A DNA stretch of 51,138 nucleotides from Bacteroidota bacterium (GCA_013696965.1 JACCXN010000079.1:1-51138); one strand, 5' to 3'; positions 9,813-19,130 are shown, counted from the first letter of the stretch. Translations and numbers: made by a program. The notes: generated from the letters alone by a model not told the origin.

Positions 9813-11537
9813 TTACAATTCAGCCATTTCTTTTCTAACAAAATCCGCAAGTTCTTTAACATAGGAATCAGAAAAATCGAATTTAATACCTGCTGTTTCA
9901 TAAATTTCTCCAATGGGTCTTGTATAGCCAAGAGCAAGGGCTGAGGTATAATCTTTTATTGCTTGTTTGGGGTTGTTTTTAAAATTCCTCCAAACTGCAA
10001 TCGCCCCTAATTGAGCAAAGCCATATTCTATATAGTAAAAGGGTACTTCAAATAAATGAAGTTGTTTTTGCCAGATATTTGCTTTTACCTTTTCCATTCC
10101 ACTCCAGTCTACTATGCTACTGTTAAATCCACTGTAAATTTCAATCCATTTATCATTCCTTTCATTAACAGAATGATCCGGATTTTCATAAATCCAATGT
10201 TGAAATTTATCAATGGTGGCAATCCAGGGAAGTGTTCCCAATACTTTTTCTAACTGTTCCCTTTTTGCCCTTTTAAGTTCATCTTTATCTTTAAAAAACA
10301 CATCCCAATGATCCATGGTAATTAATTCCATACTCATTGATGCAAGTTCTGCTACTTCTGAGGGAACACTTTTAAAAGCGGTAAGCTCCAAATCACGTGA
10401 AAGAAAAGAATGAATTGCATGCCCACCTTCATGCACCATAGTAATCAAATCTCTGAATGAGCCAACTGCATTCATGTATATAAAAGGAACACCTATTTCA
10501 TAAAGAGGATAATTAAAACCACCAGGTGCTTTACCTTTTTTAGATTCAAGGTCAAGGTATCCCATTTGTTTCATGATTTCAAGCTTTTCTCCAAAAAAGA
10601 GACTTATCCGGTTAAAGCATTCTATGGTTTTTAGTATTAACTCTTCTTGATTTTCAAAAGGTTTCAAAGCAGGTTTTCCTGTAATATCAACCTCTGTATC
10701 CCAAGGTTTTAATTGATCCACTCCAAGTGCTTGCTTTCTTTGTATATCCAACTGATCTAAAACCGGAGTAATATGAGTTTTAATAGCATGGTGAAAATCA
10801 TAACAATCTTTTACCGAATAATCAAACCTGCCAAGTTCAGCAAACTTATAATCGCGGTAATTTTCAAAACCGGCATTCTTTGCTATTGTAGTTCGTATTT
10901 GAATAAGTTCAGAAAAAAGCTGGTTTAGCTTTTCCACATCCTGAGTTCTTCTGAAAGAAATCTTTTCAAAAACAATTTCTCTTATATTTCTATCAAGATC
11001 TTTAAGGTGTTTTGCCGCTTGTTGCAAGGTTATTTCCTTACCTTCTATCTCCACAGTCATTAATGCACTAATAGAACCATATTTTTGCTCTTCCGTGTTT
11101 AGTTGAGTGAATAATGGAATATTTTGTTCACGAAATATTTCTATTTCCTTTTTAATGGCCCTTAAATAAATGAAATATTTATCCTTTTCCAAATGACTTA
11201 CAAAAGATGACTCAATTAGTTTTTTATTGAATTTATCATCATAAGGGGACATTCTTGGTTGAATTTCAGTTATAAAAAAATTGAAATCATCGGCAAGTGC
11301 CTTATCTGTAGTATCAATATTCATTTTGATATACCTCCATGCAGCATCCTCCTCAATTACCGCTTCAAGCTCACTCCTATCCTTTAACCAAAATTCTATA
11401 TCTTCCAGGGAATTCAATTTCCTTGCTAATAAATCATCAAAGTAGGGTTGAATTGATTCCCATGAATTTATAATTAAATTCTCTGAAAGAAATGTCCTTC
11501 TTTTCTTAACAGGTAATGTTGTGGGTGAATTAGTCAT
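9813..11537 (-). CDS. M3 family oligoendopeptidase (PepF-like)
   Basis: Cytoplasmic zinc metallopeptidase that cleaves short peptides. The 574-residue protein has the zinc motif HEGGHAIH at 369-376 and the downstream glutamate ligand in SEVAEL, around residues 394-397. YYIEYGFAQLGA near the C-terminus and the long helical N-terminal half fit the oligoendopeptidase F branch of M3. There is no signal peptide. The open frame runs up to 11585, but that first codon is TTG and lies inside a 32-nt palindromic terminator of the preceding gene. The first ATG, at 11537, is therefore taken as the start. The gene is co-directional with DUF5606 upstream and the OmpA-family gene downstream, probably with its own promoter after the terminator. 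Confidence 0.92.
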   Translation of the reverse strand: MTNSPTTLPVKKRRTFLSENLIINSWESIQPYFDDLLARKLNSLEDIEFWLKDRSELEAVIEEDAAWRYIKMNIDTTDKALADDFNFFITEIQPRMSPYDDKFNKKLIESSFVSHLEKDKYFIYLRAIKKEIEIFREQNIPLFTQLNTEEQKYGSISALMTVEIEGKEITLQQAAKHLKDLDRNIREIVFEKISFRRTQDVEKLNQLFSELIQIRTTIAKNAGFENYRDYKFAELGRFDYSVKDCYDFHHAIKTHITPVLDQLDIQRKQALGVDQLKPWDTEVDITGKPALKPFENQEELILKTIECFNRISLFFGEKLEIMKQMGYLDLESKKGKAPGGFNYPLYEIGVPFIYMNAVGSFRDLITMVHEGGHAIHSFLSRDLELTAFKSVPSEVAELASMSMELITMDHWDVFFKDKDELKRAKREQLEKVLGTLPWIATIDKFQHWIYENPDHSVNERNDKWIEIYSGFNSSIVDWSGMEKVKANIWQKQLHLFEVPFYYIEYGFAQLGAIAVWRNFKNNPKQAIKDYTSALALGYTRPIGEIYETAGIKFDFSDSYVKELADFVRKEMAEL

Positions 11538-11561
11538 AAAAAAATTATTATTAGTAATTAA

Positions 11562-11593
11562 AAAGCTCTTTGAATTTAAATTCAAAGAGCTTT
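11562..11593 (-). terminator. palindromic terminator after the DUF5606 gene
   Basis: A perfect 32-nt palindrome (16-bp arms meeting at 11577/11578, arm AAAGCTCTTTGAATTT). As RNA it would fold with a small loop around AATT, with GC pairs midway and a T-rich 3' side. It lies 26 nt after the stop of the upstream minus-strand gene and just before the pepF-like start. A palindromic operator for the next gene is the alternative. Confidence 0.7.
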
Positions 11594-11619
11594 AATATAT
11601 GGTTATTACTTTATTATCA

Positions 11620-12186
11620 TTATGCCCCTGTTTTTCTAACAGTCTGTGTTTTACCAGTTTTAGCTTTTGATGTTTTTGGAGTAGGTTTTACTGTTTTCGC
11701 TGCACGTTTTGCAGTTGCTTCAGCTTTATCCTTGCTCTCTGCTTTCGTCTTTTTTGGTTTATCTGTATCTTCAGCTTCCTTTTCAGTTGATTTTTCTTCA
11801 ACAACAGGTTTAATAAGACCATCAGCCTGTAAAATATTATACCAGGAAATTACCTTTTTAATATCCGACACATAAACCCGGTCTTTATCATATTCTGGAA
11901 GTACTTTATCAAAATATTTTTTCAAGGCTTCAGCATCTGATTTGGAATCTATAGCAGCTCCGCCTTTTTCCTTTTCAAATATTTTTGTAAATACCTCAAT
12001 TAAAGGCACATCTTCATTTGTGGTGAAAATGCTAATGTCCTGCAAAGAACTTACCTTTTGAGATGCATGTACTTGTAATCTTTTTTTCTCTGTTAAAGAT
12101 TCTACTATTAATCCATTGTTCGCCTTAGAAATTATTTTAAATAATCCTCCTTGTCCTGAAACAGAAATATAATCGCTTAAATTCAT
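11620..12186 (-). CDS. DUF5606 domain protein with lysine/alanine-rich tail
   Basis: The 188-residue product matches my recollection of DUF5606, a family largely confined to Bacteroidota. Its N-terminus is MNLSDYISVSGQGGLFKII, followed by blocks such as DRVYVSDIKKVISWYNIL near residue 105. No function is established for the family. Residues from about 130 to the end are low complexity, dominated by K, A, T and E (for example AEATAKRAAKTVKP). This resembles a disordered, positively charged nucleic-acid-contacting tail, but that is only inference. No signal peptide or membrane segment is seen. The open frame extends to a GTG at 12210, yet a perfect -7 box sits exactly there, so the ATG at 12186 is preferred. 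It also matches the usual family start. Confidence 0.85.
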   Translation of the reverse strand: MNLSDYISVSGQGGLFKIISKANNGLIVESLTEKKRLQVHASQKVSSLQDISIFTTNEDVPLIEVFTKIFEKEKGGAAIDSKSDAEALKKYFDKVLPEYDKDRVYVSDIKKVISWYNILQADGLIKPVVEEKSTEKEAEDTDKPKKTKAESKDKAEATAKRAAKTVKPTPKTSKAKTGKTQTVRKTGA

Positions 12187-12209
12187 ATTGTTTTTAAAAT
12201 ATATTTTCA

Positions 12210-12217
12210 CAAAAATA
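12210..12217 (-). promoter_or_regulatory. -7 element of the DUF5606 gene
   Basis: The minus strand reads TATTTTTG, a perfect match to TAnnTTTG, ending 23 nt before the ATG. A TTTG at 12242-12245 lies 24 nt further upstream, slightly long for a -33 element. The box covers the alternative GTG start. Confidence 0.6.
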
Positions 12218-12249
12218 AAAAAAATAATCTTTGAATTGGTACAAACTTT

Positions 12250-15099
12250 TTATTTTATCACAGTTAACTTTCCTGATGAAGAAAATTCACCGCTTGTAAG
12301 CCTGTAAATATAGACTCCTGCATTAAGTATGCTTGTATCTGTAGTAATTCTGTTAAATCCTTGAGGAGAAGCCTCTTGAACTATTATTTCAATTATTTGT
12401 CCCATACTGTTATACAATATTAAATCTACAGGGGCAGGTGAAGGAAGATAAAATTCAAAAGTTACATCATTTTTAGTAGGATTGGGATAGCACTTACCAA
12501 ACCATACTTCATTTTCATCAATAGGTTTATGATTACGGTTGTGGGGAATTTCAGTATCATATTTATTTTGTGCAGCAAACGCACTGCTTTTCAAATCAAC
12601 TAAGTCGTCTCCTGCAATTAAGGCAAATGCAATGAAAGCTGTATCACCCGGAGAAAGGTAAAAAGGTCCTGTACTCATTACATCAATTATATCGTTTCCA
12701 AATTGATTTGCACCTGCTTCATTACGGCTTGTGCTAAGGGTAGCGAATTTTTTATTGTTTTCAAATCCACCTGTAATATCTACTCCTCCTGCTCCCCCGT
12801 TTATATTATCAATAGCATAATGAATTGGAGGAGCAGTTGAACTTAGCAATTTTATTCCTGCATACAATCCATTTGGCTCCAGGCTATAAGAATATCCCAT
12901 TTTATTATCTGAGTCATAATTGATTCTGTTCACACTATAGTCCATTATGTCCCAATCGGCAAATATTCCTGCATACAGGTTATTTATTGGCTTGTCGCCT
13001 TTGTTAACAATATCATATAGAATAATTATATATTTTCGGTGTTCAGGTGAATTCCAGGCATAAGCATTATGATTGATTGATACATTCAATGGCGTTAAAG
13101 AAGTATTGTCATTAAATTTTCCTTCCAGGTTAATATCAGCGACCATTAATGGACTATCAGTAACTCTTAATATTGATTTAAAATCCTGATTGGTTTTTCC
13201 TTGCTCTCCCCTAACACAACTTGAAACAGCACTTTCGGAATTACCTACCATTAATCCTCCTTCATACAACAATGTAGGATTGTTCTTATAAGTAAAACCA
13301 AGCCCATATTGTTGTCCTTGTTTATTGTAGCCGATCTTGCCAGAACTTGTAATTGTAGTGCCAATATCATTAATTTTAACATTAATAAAATCAACATTTA
13401 CCATTAATGTAAAGAAATAATCTGCTGTATAATTGCCGTCCTGTATGGTTACAGTAAATAAGGCTTCAGTATTTTCAGGAGCATCTTTTAATATAACAAC
13501 ACGAAAAGGATCTGCACTATTATTTACTGAATCAAGCGTAGGAATAGAGCCAAAATAGGTAGAAGAATTCAATACTTTAATGAAATTATCTTTGGCTTTT
13601 AAAGTTACGGATACATTGGAGGCAGGTGCAAGATAATTTTTAAAAAAACAGGAGATTGAAACTGTATCTCCGGCAATAAAATAATCATGCATGCTGCCTT
13701 TAAAAGTTTGATTGGTTAGTACAATTGAAGGGGTATTGGTTTCAGTGAGAGCGCGATAAATATTTATTCTGCCTCTGCCAAGTTTTGATTCCAGGGATTT
13801 TTCATTCAAACCATCTATTTTATCTGCGGTAACTTTTAATTGTTCAGCAATTTGCAATGCATTGTATGAAGGAAAATAAGACTTAACAAGTGCTGCAGCA
13901 CCTGCTGCATTGGGTGTAGCCATGGATGTTCCTGATAATCCACCATAAATATTATCCGGCATTGTTGAATAGATGCCTTCACCGGGGGCACAAACATCTA
14001 TGGAATATCCATAATTTGACCCTGTCCATTTTTTATCATTCGTATTGGTGGCACCTACGGATAAAGTGTTTGCATATGCAGCAGGGTAAAATTTTTCATC
14101 CTTGCTATTGTTTCCTGCTGCAGCCACTACAAGAGCTCCTTTATTAAAGGTGGCATAATTAATAATATCCTGGCCATACTGGCCTCCACCTACACTTCCC
14201 CATGAACAATTTATAATCTGGCAACCTTGGTTGGCTGCATAAACAATACCATCATAAGCATGAGTTAAAATACCATTCTGGTTTGACACCTTTACAGGCA
14301 AATACTTACAATTAAATCCAACACCAGCAATTCCTGTATTGTTGTTCGTACTGGCAGCTGCAATACCAGTAACATGCACTCCATGTGAACCAGAATTAAT
14401 TTGAGGATAATTATTAGTTTCTCCCAAATTCCATCCACGAAAATTATCAATATACCCGTCATTATCATCATCAATACCATTAATAGGGTCGTTGTAGTTG
14501 TATTTGATATTTCCTAAAAGATCAGGATGATTAAAATCAGTTCCTGTATCCAAAATTCCAATTACAACATTTGTATCCCCTTGAGTAATATCCCATGCCT
14601 GATAGGCCTTCATAATAGCTAATGCATATTGAGAAGAAACATTCGGGTCATTAGGGGAAAATAAAAGTTTGGGAATATATAATGGCTCGGCATAAACTAT
14701 TACCCCAGTTCTATATAATTTATTTATTGCCTTTTCTAAAGAAACTGATTGGGGAATTTCAATTTCATAAATAAGGGAAAGATCTACAATTTGGCCGTCT
14801 ATGTTTTTATTCAGCTTATTTGAAACAGGTTTTTCAGCGGGGAATTTTTTTTGAATACTTTTCACTCCTAATTGTTGAAATTCTTCATTCAAAGCAGGTA
14901 TCTCTATGGAGCTGCTTTTGGCCATAGATCTATACTGTGGCTTGATCTTAATAATTATTTTTTCTGGTTGATAATCTTCCTGGGAAACATTTTCAGGTAA
15001 TTTGAAATAGGAAAATACCTCCTTCTCAATTTTTTGCAGATTCTGGGTAAGTGCAAAGAGAGGAATTAGTACAAAAAATATAACAATTATCTTTTTCAA
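12250..15099 (-). CDS. secreted subtilisin-like serine protease (S8) with T9SS sorting domain
   Basis: A 949-residue exported protease. The signal peptide is residues 1-18 (ends FALTQ). An inhibitor-type propeptide lies at about 45-140 and ends with YAEPLY. The S8 catalytic domain has D184 (ILDTGTDFNHPDL), H239 (GSHGVHVTG), oxyanion N330 (AAAGNN) and S392 (GTSMATP). Beta-sandwich regions follow, then a type A T9SS sorting domain from about 870 (CYPNPTKNDVTFEF) to the end. DDDNDGYIDN at 210-219 looks like a calcium loop. The start is TTG: a TAA lies directly upstream in frame, and the TTG begins a well-formed signal peptide. AAAGGA, 8 nt before the TTG, may act as a Shine-Dalgarno sequence, which is unusual in this phylum. 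It is 11 nt after the previous subtilase gene, so the two are probably one transcript. Confidence 0.93.
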   Translation of the reverse strand: MKKIIVIFFVLIPLFALTQNLQKIEKEVFSYFKLPENVSQEDYQPEKIIIKIKPQYRSMAKSSSIEIPALNEEFQQLGVKSIQKKFPAEKPVSNKLNKNIDGQIVDLSLIYEIEIPQSVSLEKAINKLYRTGVIVYAEPLYIPKLLFSPNDPNVSSQYALAIMKAYQAWDITQGDTNVVIGILDTGTDFNHPDLLGNIKYNYNDPINGIDDDNDGYIDNFRGWNLGETNNYPQINSGSHGVHVTGIAAASTNNNTGIAGVGFNCKYLPVKVSNQNGILTHAYDGIVYAANQGCQIINCSWGSVGGGQYGQDIINYATFNKGALVVAAAGNNSKDEKFYPAAYANTLSVGATNTNDKKWTGSNYGYSIDVCAPGEGIYSTMPDNIYGGLSGTSMATPNAAGAAALVKSYFPSYNALQIAEQLKVTADKIDGLNEKSLESKLGRGRINIYRALTETNTPSIVLTNQTFKGSMHDYFIAGDTVSISCFFKNYLAPASNVSVTLKAKDNFIKVLNSSTYFGSIPTLDSVNNSADPFRVVILKDAPENTEALFTVTIQDGNYTADYFFTLMVNVDFINVKINDIGTTITSSGKIGYNKQGQQYGLGFTYKNNPTLLYEGGLMVGNSESAVSSCVRGEQGKTNQDFKSILRVTDSPLMVADINLEGKFNDNTSLTPLNVSINHNAYAWNSPEHRKYIIILYDIVNKGDKPINNLYAGIFADWDIMDYSVNRINYDSDNKMGYSYSLEPNGLYAGIKLLSSTAPPIHYAIDNINGGAGGVDITGGFENNKKFATLSTSRNEAGANQFGNDIIDVMSTGPFYLSPGDTAFIAFALIAGDDLVDLKSSAFAAQNKYDTEIPHNRNHKPIDENEVWFGKCYPNPTKNDVTFEFYLPSPAPVDLILYNSMGQIIEIIVQEASPQGFNRITTDTSILNAGVYIYRLTSGEFSSSGKLTVIK

Positions 15100-15110
15100 T
15101 TATCAATCCT

Positions 15111-17705
15111 TTAATGGCCCTTAACGATTTGCTTGCTGTATATATTTTCTTTATTGATTATCTGCAAAGAATATACTCCTTTTTCAAATGTTGATAAATC
15201 AATTAAAAATGTAAAATTATATGTTGAATTAATTATTGATTCAGAAAATACAATCTGGCCTAATACATTTATTACATTACATTGGGTGGTTTCTCCAATA
15301 TTGTTTTTTATATTTATTTCAACCGGGCCAGAAGTAGGAATTGGATAGGCATCAACTTTAAAGGCTTCCCCAGTAAATAGAATTACAGGAAGGACATCTG
15401 AGTATTCAGAACAATCATTTGAATTATATACTTCCACTAAATAGTCTCCATCTTCTAAGGCCTGATATTTTATATCTTTCGCTCCATTGATTTTAGAACC
15501 ATTTAAATACCATTGGTAAGAATTGGCTGCTGTTGTTTTTAAAACATTTTCTTCACGCCATATTAATGGTTTAGATTGGTTTTCAGCAAAACCAATGCTA
15601 TGAACCGTTGAAATGGCACTGCACTTTTGATTGTTAAACACAGAAAGTTGGAAATTTCCTGGGCTTAATACTTCTATGGATTTGGTAGTATCCCCTGTAT
15701 TCCACAAGTATGAGTGATGATTTTTATTGGAGGACAACATAAGGCTTTTTCCTTCACATAAAACGGACGCATAGGAACTGGTTATATTTGATGTAATTAC
15801 ACCTCTTGAAACAATTCCTGCAGCATTGACTTTTCCAAATCCAAAAGTGATATTTGGAATAGCACCAGTAAAACTATCAACATAGGCTGTTTCGATAACT
15901 GCTTTTTTAATTTCGCTAAAATTAGCGCTTGGACATAATTGGAAATATAGGGCCACAATTCCTGCAACTACTGGTGAGGCCATGGATGTTCCTCCACCTA
16001 CGGTATGCATTCCACCTTCTGCAACTTTATTTGGCTCAGAATTAATTAATTGACTCATTGCTGAAAGTTTTCCTGCACTAATTACAAAATCACCTGTAGC
16101 TCCAATATCAGGTTTAATAATTCCTGATCGAGCAGGACCAAGGCTGGATGTAGCTGCAATTTCACCTTCGATGTAATTTACTGTTACAGTATTGCCATAA
16201 TAAGCAGTATAGGATGCTCGATTTGTATAATTTGCGACAGTTAAAACATCTGGGGAACAACTAAAACTACTCACAATGGATTGTTTATTATCGGGAGAGA
16301 TGTAATCGAGGATTTCAGGAAAAATAATTGGATTTGGTAATGAGTTATAAATCATTTTCGAAGTAGCCATCCAATCATCAGACCATATATCAAATTTACC
16401 GCTTCCTTTTGTAGCAAAGCGGTAATAATAATTAGCTGAATCTGCACGTGAAATCTCAACCTGCATATAATATCGCGAATCAATTCTCTCACACCAGGTT
16501 TGAACAATTCCGAGCAGATTGCCATTTGTTGAAAACAAACTGTCTTTTTTATTCATATTGAGCCTGTTTTTTATGTTAAAATAAGGGGTTATTCCTCTTA
16601 ATTCAAATTCAGGAACAGTATTATCGGCCCCGAAAGCAAATTCTGCATTGTTGAAATTCAAGGTATCAGTCCATAAACTAAACCATACTTTCCCCATGCC
16701 ATTCACTGGTTTAAACCAGGTAAATTTAGGTGTTGGAGTTATATTATAACCCAAATGAAATACAGATTCTCCTCTATTACCCCCGGCACAAACAAATGCT
16801 CTTCCCCCCTTCTCTGTAGCCATATTTGAAATTAATATTGCTGCCAGATCCTTTGCATCGTGTGATCCCGAATATGTGCCTACACTGGCATTAATAACGC
16901 AAGGCATTCCCAATAAATCAGCTTTATTGAAGATATAATGAACAGCATCAACAACAGTTGCAAGCCAATTGCCAGAAGAAAAATTAGTGGATACAATAAT
17001 AAGTTCTGCTTCGGGAGCTACTCCTTTGTATTTTCCATTGGCAAGCCCATTGCCAACAGCAGTTCCAGTAACATTGGTTCCATGTCCGTAATACTGAGGC
17101 TGGTCTTCATGGGTGCAAATTCCAGAGTTGATATCCTCCTGTGACCATTCCTGGCCATAATTATATGGAAAGGGTGTCCTGAAAGAATTGTAGGCCTGGT
17201 TTTGATCCCATAAATATTTAACCCTTGTGCTGCCAGTTGAATCACGAAAATCAGGATGATTGAAATCTAATCCTGTATCAATTATTCCCATTAATACTCC
17301 TTTTCCTGTTAACCCAACAGGTATTCCATCAATCATTCCATTGTGTACTTCAACAATCCGGTTATTAACCAGCATTTTGTCATTTAATGTAGTTCCTTTT
17401 CCATAATGAAATTCAATATGCTCTATTGCTTCCTGAGCTTCAAATACAAAAGAGCGAATGCTTGAAACAGGAAGATTTACTGCAACAATATCACCATAAC
17501 TGTATTTTATTATGCCTCCGGATTGCTCTACTGCAATTTCAATTTCCTTTATATCGCCTCTTAAAATCAAAAGCAGTTGTTCTGCAGAATTTTCACTTTC
17601 AAGAATAGCCTGGTTCAATTCCATGCTTATTTTTTCCTTCTGGCCAAAGGCATATGAGCATAAAAGCAAAAAAGAAAGCATTAGGGATGTTGTGAAAATT
17701 TTCAT
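15111..17705 (-). CDS. secreted subtilisin-like serine protease (S8) with split catalytic domain and T9SS sorting domain
   Basis: An 864-residue exported protease. The signal peptide is residues 1-21 (ends SYAFGQ). The catalytic triad is D143 (GIIDTGLDFNHPDF), H208 (YYGHGTNVTG) and S574 (GGTSMASPVVAG), with oxyanion N310 in CAGGN. About 264 residues separate N310 from S574, so a large domain (about 320-480) is inserted in the protease fold, as in some Bacteroidota and lactocepin-like S8 enzymes. An Ig-like segment around 645-700 and a short repeat before the C-terminus precede a type A sorting domain (AYPIPTSGPVEINI to the end). Its ATG overlaps the TGA of the HsdR-N-like gene (ATGA), and the second subtilase follows 11 nt downstream. 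It may act on nutrients or surface proteins; the substrate is not predictable. Confidence 0.93.
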   Translation of the reverse strand: MKIFTTSLMLSFLLLCSYAFGQKEKISMELNQAILESENSAEQLLLILRGDIKEIEIAVEQSGGIIKYSYGDIVAVNLPVSSIRSFVFEAQEAIEHIEFHYGKGTTLNDKMLVNNRIVEVHNGMIDGIPVGLTGKGVLMGIIDTGLDFNHPDFRDSTGSTRVKYLWDQNQAYNSFRTPFPYNYGQEWSQEDINSGICTHEDQPQYYGHGTNVTGTAVGNGLANGKYKGVAPEAELIIVSTNFSSGNWLATVVDAVHYIFNKADLLGMPCVINASVGTYSGSHDAKDLAAILISNMATEKGGRAFVCAGGNRGESVFHLGYNITPTPKFTWFKPVNGMGKVWFSLWTDTLNFNNAEFAFGADNTVPEFELRGITPYFNIKNRLNMNKKDSLFSTNGNLLGIVQTWCERIDSRYYMQVEISRADSANYYYRFATKGSGKFDIWSDDWMATSKMIYNSLPNPIIFPEILDYISPDNKQSIVSSFSCSPDVLTVANYTNRASYTAYYGNTVTVNYIEGEIAATSSLGPARSGIIKPDIGATGDFVISAGKLSAMSQLINSEPNKVAEGGMHTVGGGTSMASPVVAGIVALYFQLCPSANFSEIKKAVIETAYVDSFTGAIPNITFGFGKVNAAGIVSRGVITSNITSSYASVLCEGKSLMLSSNKNHHSYLWNTGDTTKSIEVLSPGNFQLSVFNNQKCSAISTVHSIGFAENQSKPLIWREENVLKTTAANSYQWYLNGSKINGAKDIKYQALEDGDYLVEVYNSNDCSEYSDVLPVILFTGEAFKVDAYPIPTSGPVEINIKNNIGETTQCNVINVLGQIVFSESIINSTYNFTFLIDLSTFEKGVYSLQIINKENIYSKQIVKGH

Positions 17706-18166
17706 ATACCTAATTTAAAATTTTCATTATACCCTGGAATTTCTTTGATAAAGGTAAATGAATTTGTTGTATAATCAATGTAGCAACAATAATGGTCCAT
17801 TCCATTTGTAACAATTAATATATCTACCTTTAACTGCATATTGTATCTTGCAATTTGTTCAAAAACAGCAGCATTTATTTTTACTTCGGGTGCTTTGCAT
17901 TCAACAATTACAGATGGCAATCCCATATTATTGTATATTACAATATCAGTTCTTTTAATTTGGTTGTTGTATTTTAATCCTTTTTCAATTTTCATTAAGG
18001 ATAAGGGATAATTTTTTTCTATGGAAAGGAAATTAATGAAATGTTGTCTTACCCACTCTTCAGGTGTTAACACCACGAATTTCTTTCTTATTTTGTCAAA
18101 AATTTGCGATCTTTGACCATCCTTCTTAATTTTATAGTCATATACAGGCAAATTAAGTTCAATCAT
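17702..18166 (-). CDS. standalone HsdR N-terminal-like (PD-(D/E)xK fold) protein
   Basis: A 154-residue protein resembling the N-terminal nuclease domain of type I restriction R subunits. The probable active-site residues are D74 (KRTDIVIYN) and E89/K91 (VIVECKAP), the D...ExK pattern of the PD-(D/E)xK fold. There is no helicase domain and no hsdM or hsdS nearby, so it is not a working type I system. Small proteins like this are widespread in Bacteroidota, often near holA as here, which hints at a DNA-maintenance role rather than defence (inference). The frame extends to a TTG at 18193, but that codon lies inside a perfect -7 box, so the ATG at 18166 is chosen. Its stop overlaps the subtilase start by 4 nt. 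Confidence 0.82.
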   Translation of the reverse strand: MIELNLPVYDYKIKKDGQRSQIFDKIRKKFVVLTPEEWVRQHFINFLSIEKNYPLSLMKIEKGLKYNNQIKRTDIVIYNNMGLPSVIVECKAPEVKINAAVFEQIARYNMQLKVDILIVTNGMDHYCCYIDYTTNSFTFIKEIPGYNENFKLGI

Positions 18167-18190
18167 AAAGAATTCATGTTTTATTTTTTT

Positions 18191-18219
18191 CAAATTTAAA
18201 AAATTCCAAAAGAAAACAA
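18191..18219 (-). promoter_or_regulatory. promoter of the HsdR-N / subtilase operon
   Basis: On the minus strand TTG (18219-18217) is followed by 18 nt and then TAAATTTG (18198-18191). This is an excellent Bacteroidota promoter (TTG-N17-23-TAnnTTTG), 24 nt before the ATG at 18166. It also excludes the TTG at 18193 as the start codon. Confidence 0.72.
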
Positions 18220-18226
18220 CTGTATA

Positions 18227-19003
18227 ATGAAGACAAAAAAAGAAATTGTGGAGAATTGGCTTCCTCGTTATACAGGAACTCCTTTAAATGAATTTGGAGA
18301 ATATATTTTATTAACAAATTTCAGCCGCTATGTTGAATTATTTGCCGAATGGCATTTGGTAGAAATTAAAGGTCTTGATCGGCCAATGCCAAATGCAACT
18401 GCAGAAGGAATTACTATTATAAATTTTGGAATGGGAAGTGCAAATGCTGCCACCATAATGGATTTATTAAGTTCCATTAATCCAAAAGGAGTATTATTTC
18501 TGGGCAAATGTGGTGGCCTTAAAAAAAAGAACAACATAGGCGATTTGATTCTTCCCATTGCAGCTATACGAGGAGAAGGAACATCAGATGATTATTTCCC
18601 TCCTGAAGTACCTGCTTTGCCTGCTTTTAGTTTGCAAAAGGCTGTTTCAACAACCATCAGAGACTTTAATCTGGATTATTGGACAGGAACAGTTTATACA
18701 ACCAACAGAAGAGTTTGGGAACATGACGAGGATTTTAAGGACTATTTAAGAACAATCCGTTGCATGGGCATTGATATGGAATCCGCAACTATTTTCTCAA
18801 TTGGTTTTGCTAATCATATTCCTACAGGTGCATTACTTTTGGTTTCTGATCAGCCTATGGTTCCTGAAGGAGTTAAGACTGCCGACAGTGATCTTATTGT
18901 AACCGCCCGCTTTGTTGAAAATCATATTAAAATTGGCATTGATTCCTTAAAACAATTGATAAATCATGGTTTAACTGTAAAGCATTTGAGGTTTGAGGAG
19001 TAA
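18227..19003 (+). CDS. amn: AMP nucleosidase
   Basis: Hydrolyses AMP to adenine and ribose 5-phosphate. The 258-residue protein is a member of the nucleoside phosphorylase fold: NFGMGSANAATIMDLL near residue 64 and FLGKCGGLKKKNNIGDLIL near 90 form the phosphosugar site, and MGIDMESATIF near 178 is the base/ribose-binding segment. SDQPMVPEG follows. The length fits the short Bacteroidota form, which lacks the extra N-terminal regulatory domain of the 484-residue E. coli Amn. The assignment as AMP nucleosidase rather than another purine phosphorylase rests on overall resemblance, including TTNRRVWEHDEDF. It is divergent from the HsdR-N-like gene, with 60 nt between the start codons, and is followed by holA after 127 nt. 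Confidence 0.87.
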   Translation: MKTKKEIVENWLPRYTGTPLNEFGEYILLTNFSRYVELFAEWHLVEIKGLDRPMPNATAEGITIINFGMGSANAATIMDLLSSINPKGVLFLGKCGGLKKKNNIGDLILPIAAIRGEGTSDDYFPPEVPALPAFSLQKAVSTTIRDFNLDYWTGTVYTTNRRVWEHDEDFKDYLRTIRCMGIDMESATIFSIGFANHIPTGALLLVSDQPMVPEGVKTADSDLIVTARFVENHIKIGIDSLKQLINHGLTVKHLRFEE

Positions 19004-19130
19004 TATAAGTTTGAATAAATTATTCGTTTACTTGTTAAATCAATAAAACATTAAATTCTGATTTTAAAATTTAAAGAATTAAAACCATTATATATACTAA
19101 ACCCTTTGGCAATTAATTACAATAAAAACA

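Noticed and set aside
17702-18166. Possible type I restriction-modification system
   Set aside because: Only the small HsdR N-terminal-like domain is present. There is no helicase part, no hsdM and no hsdS in the window.
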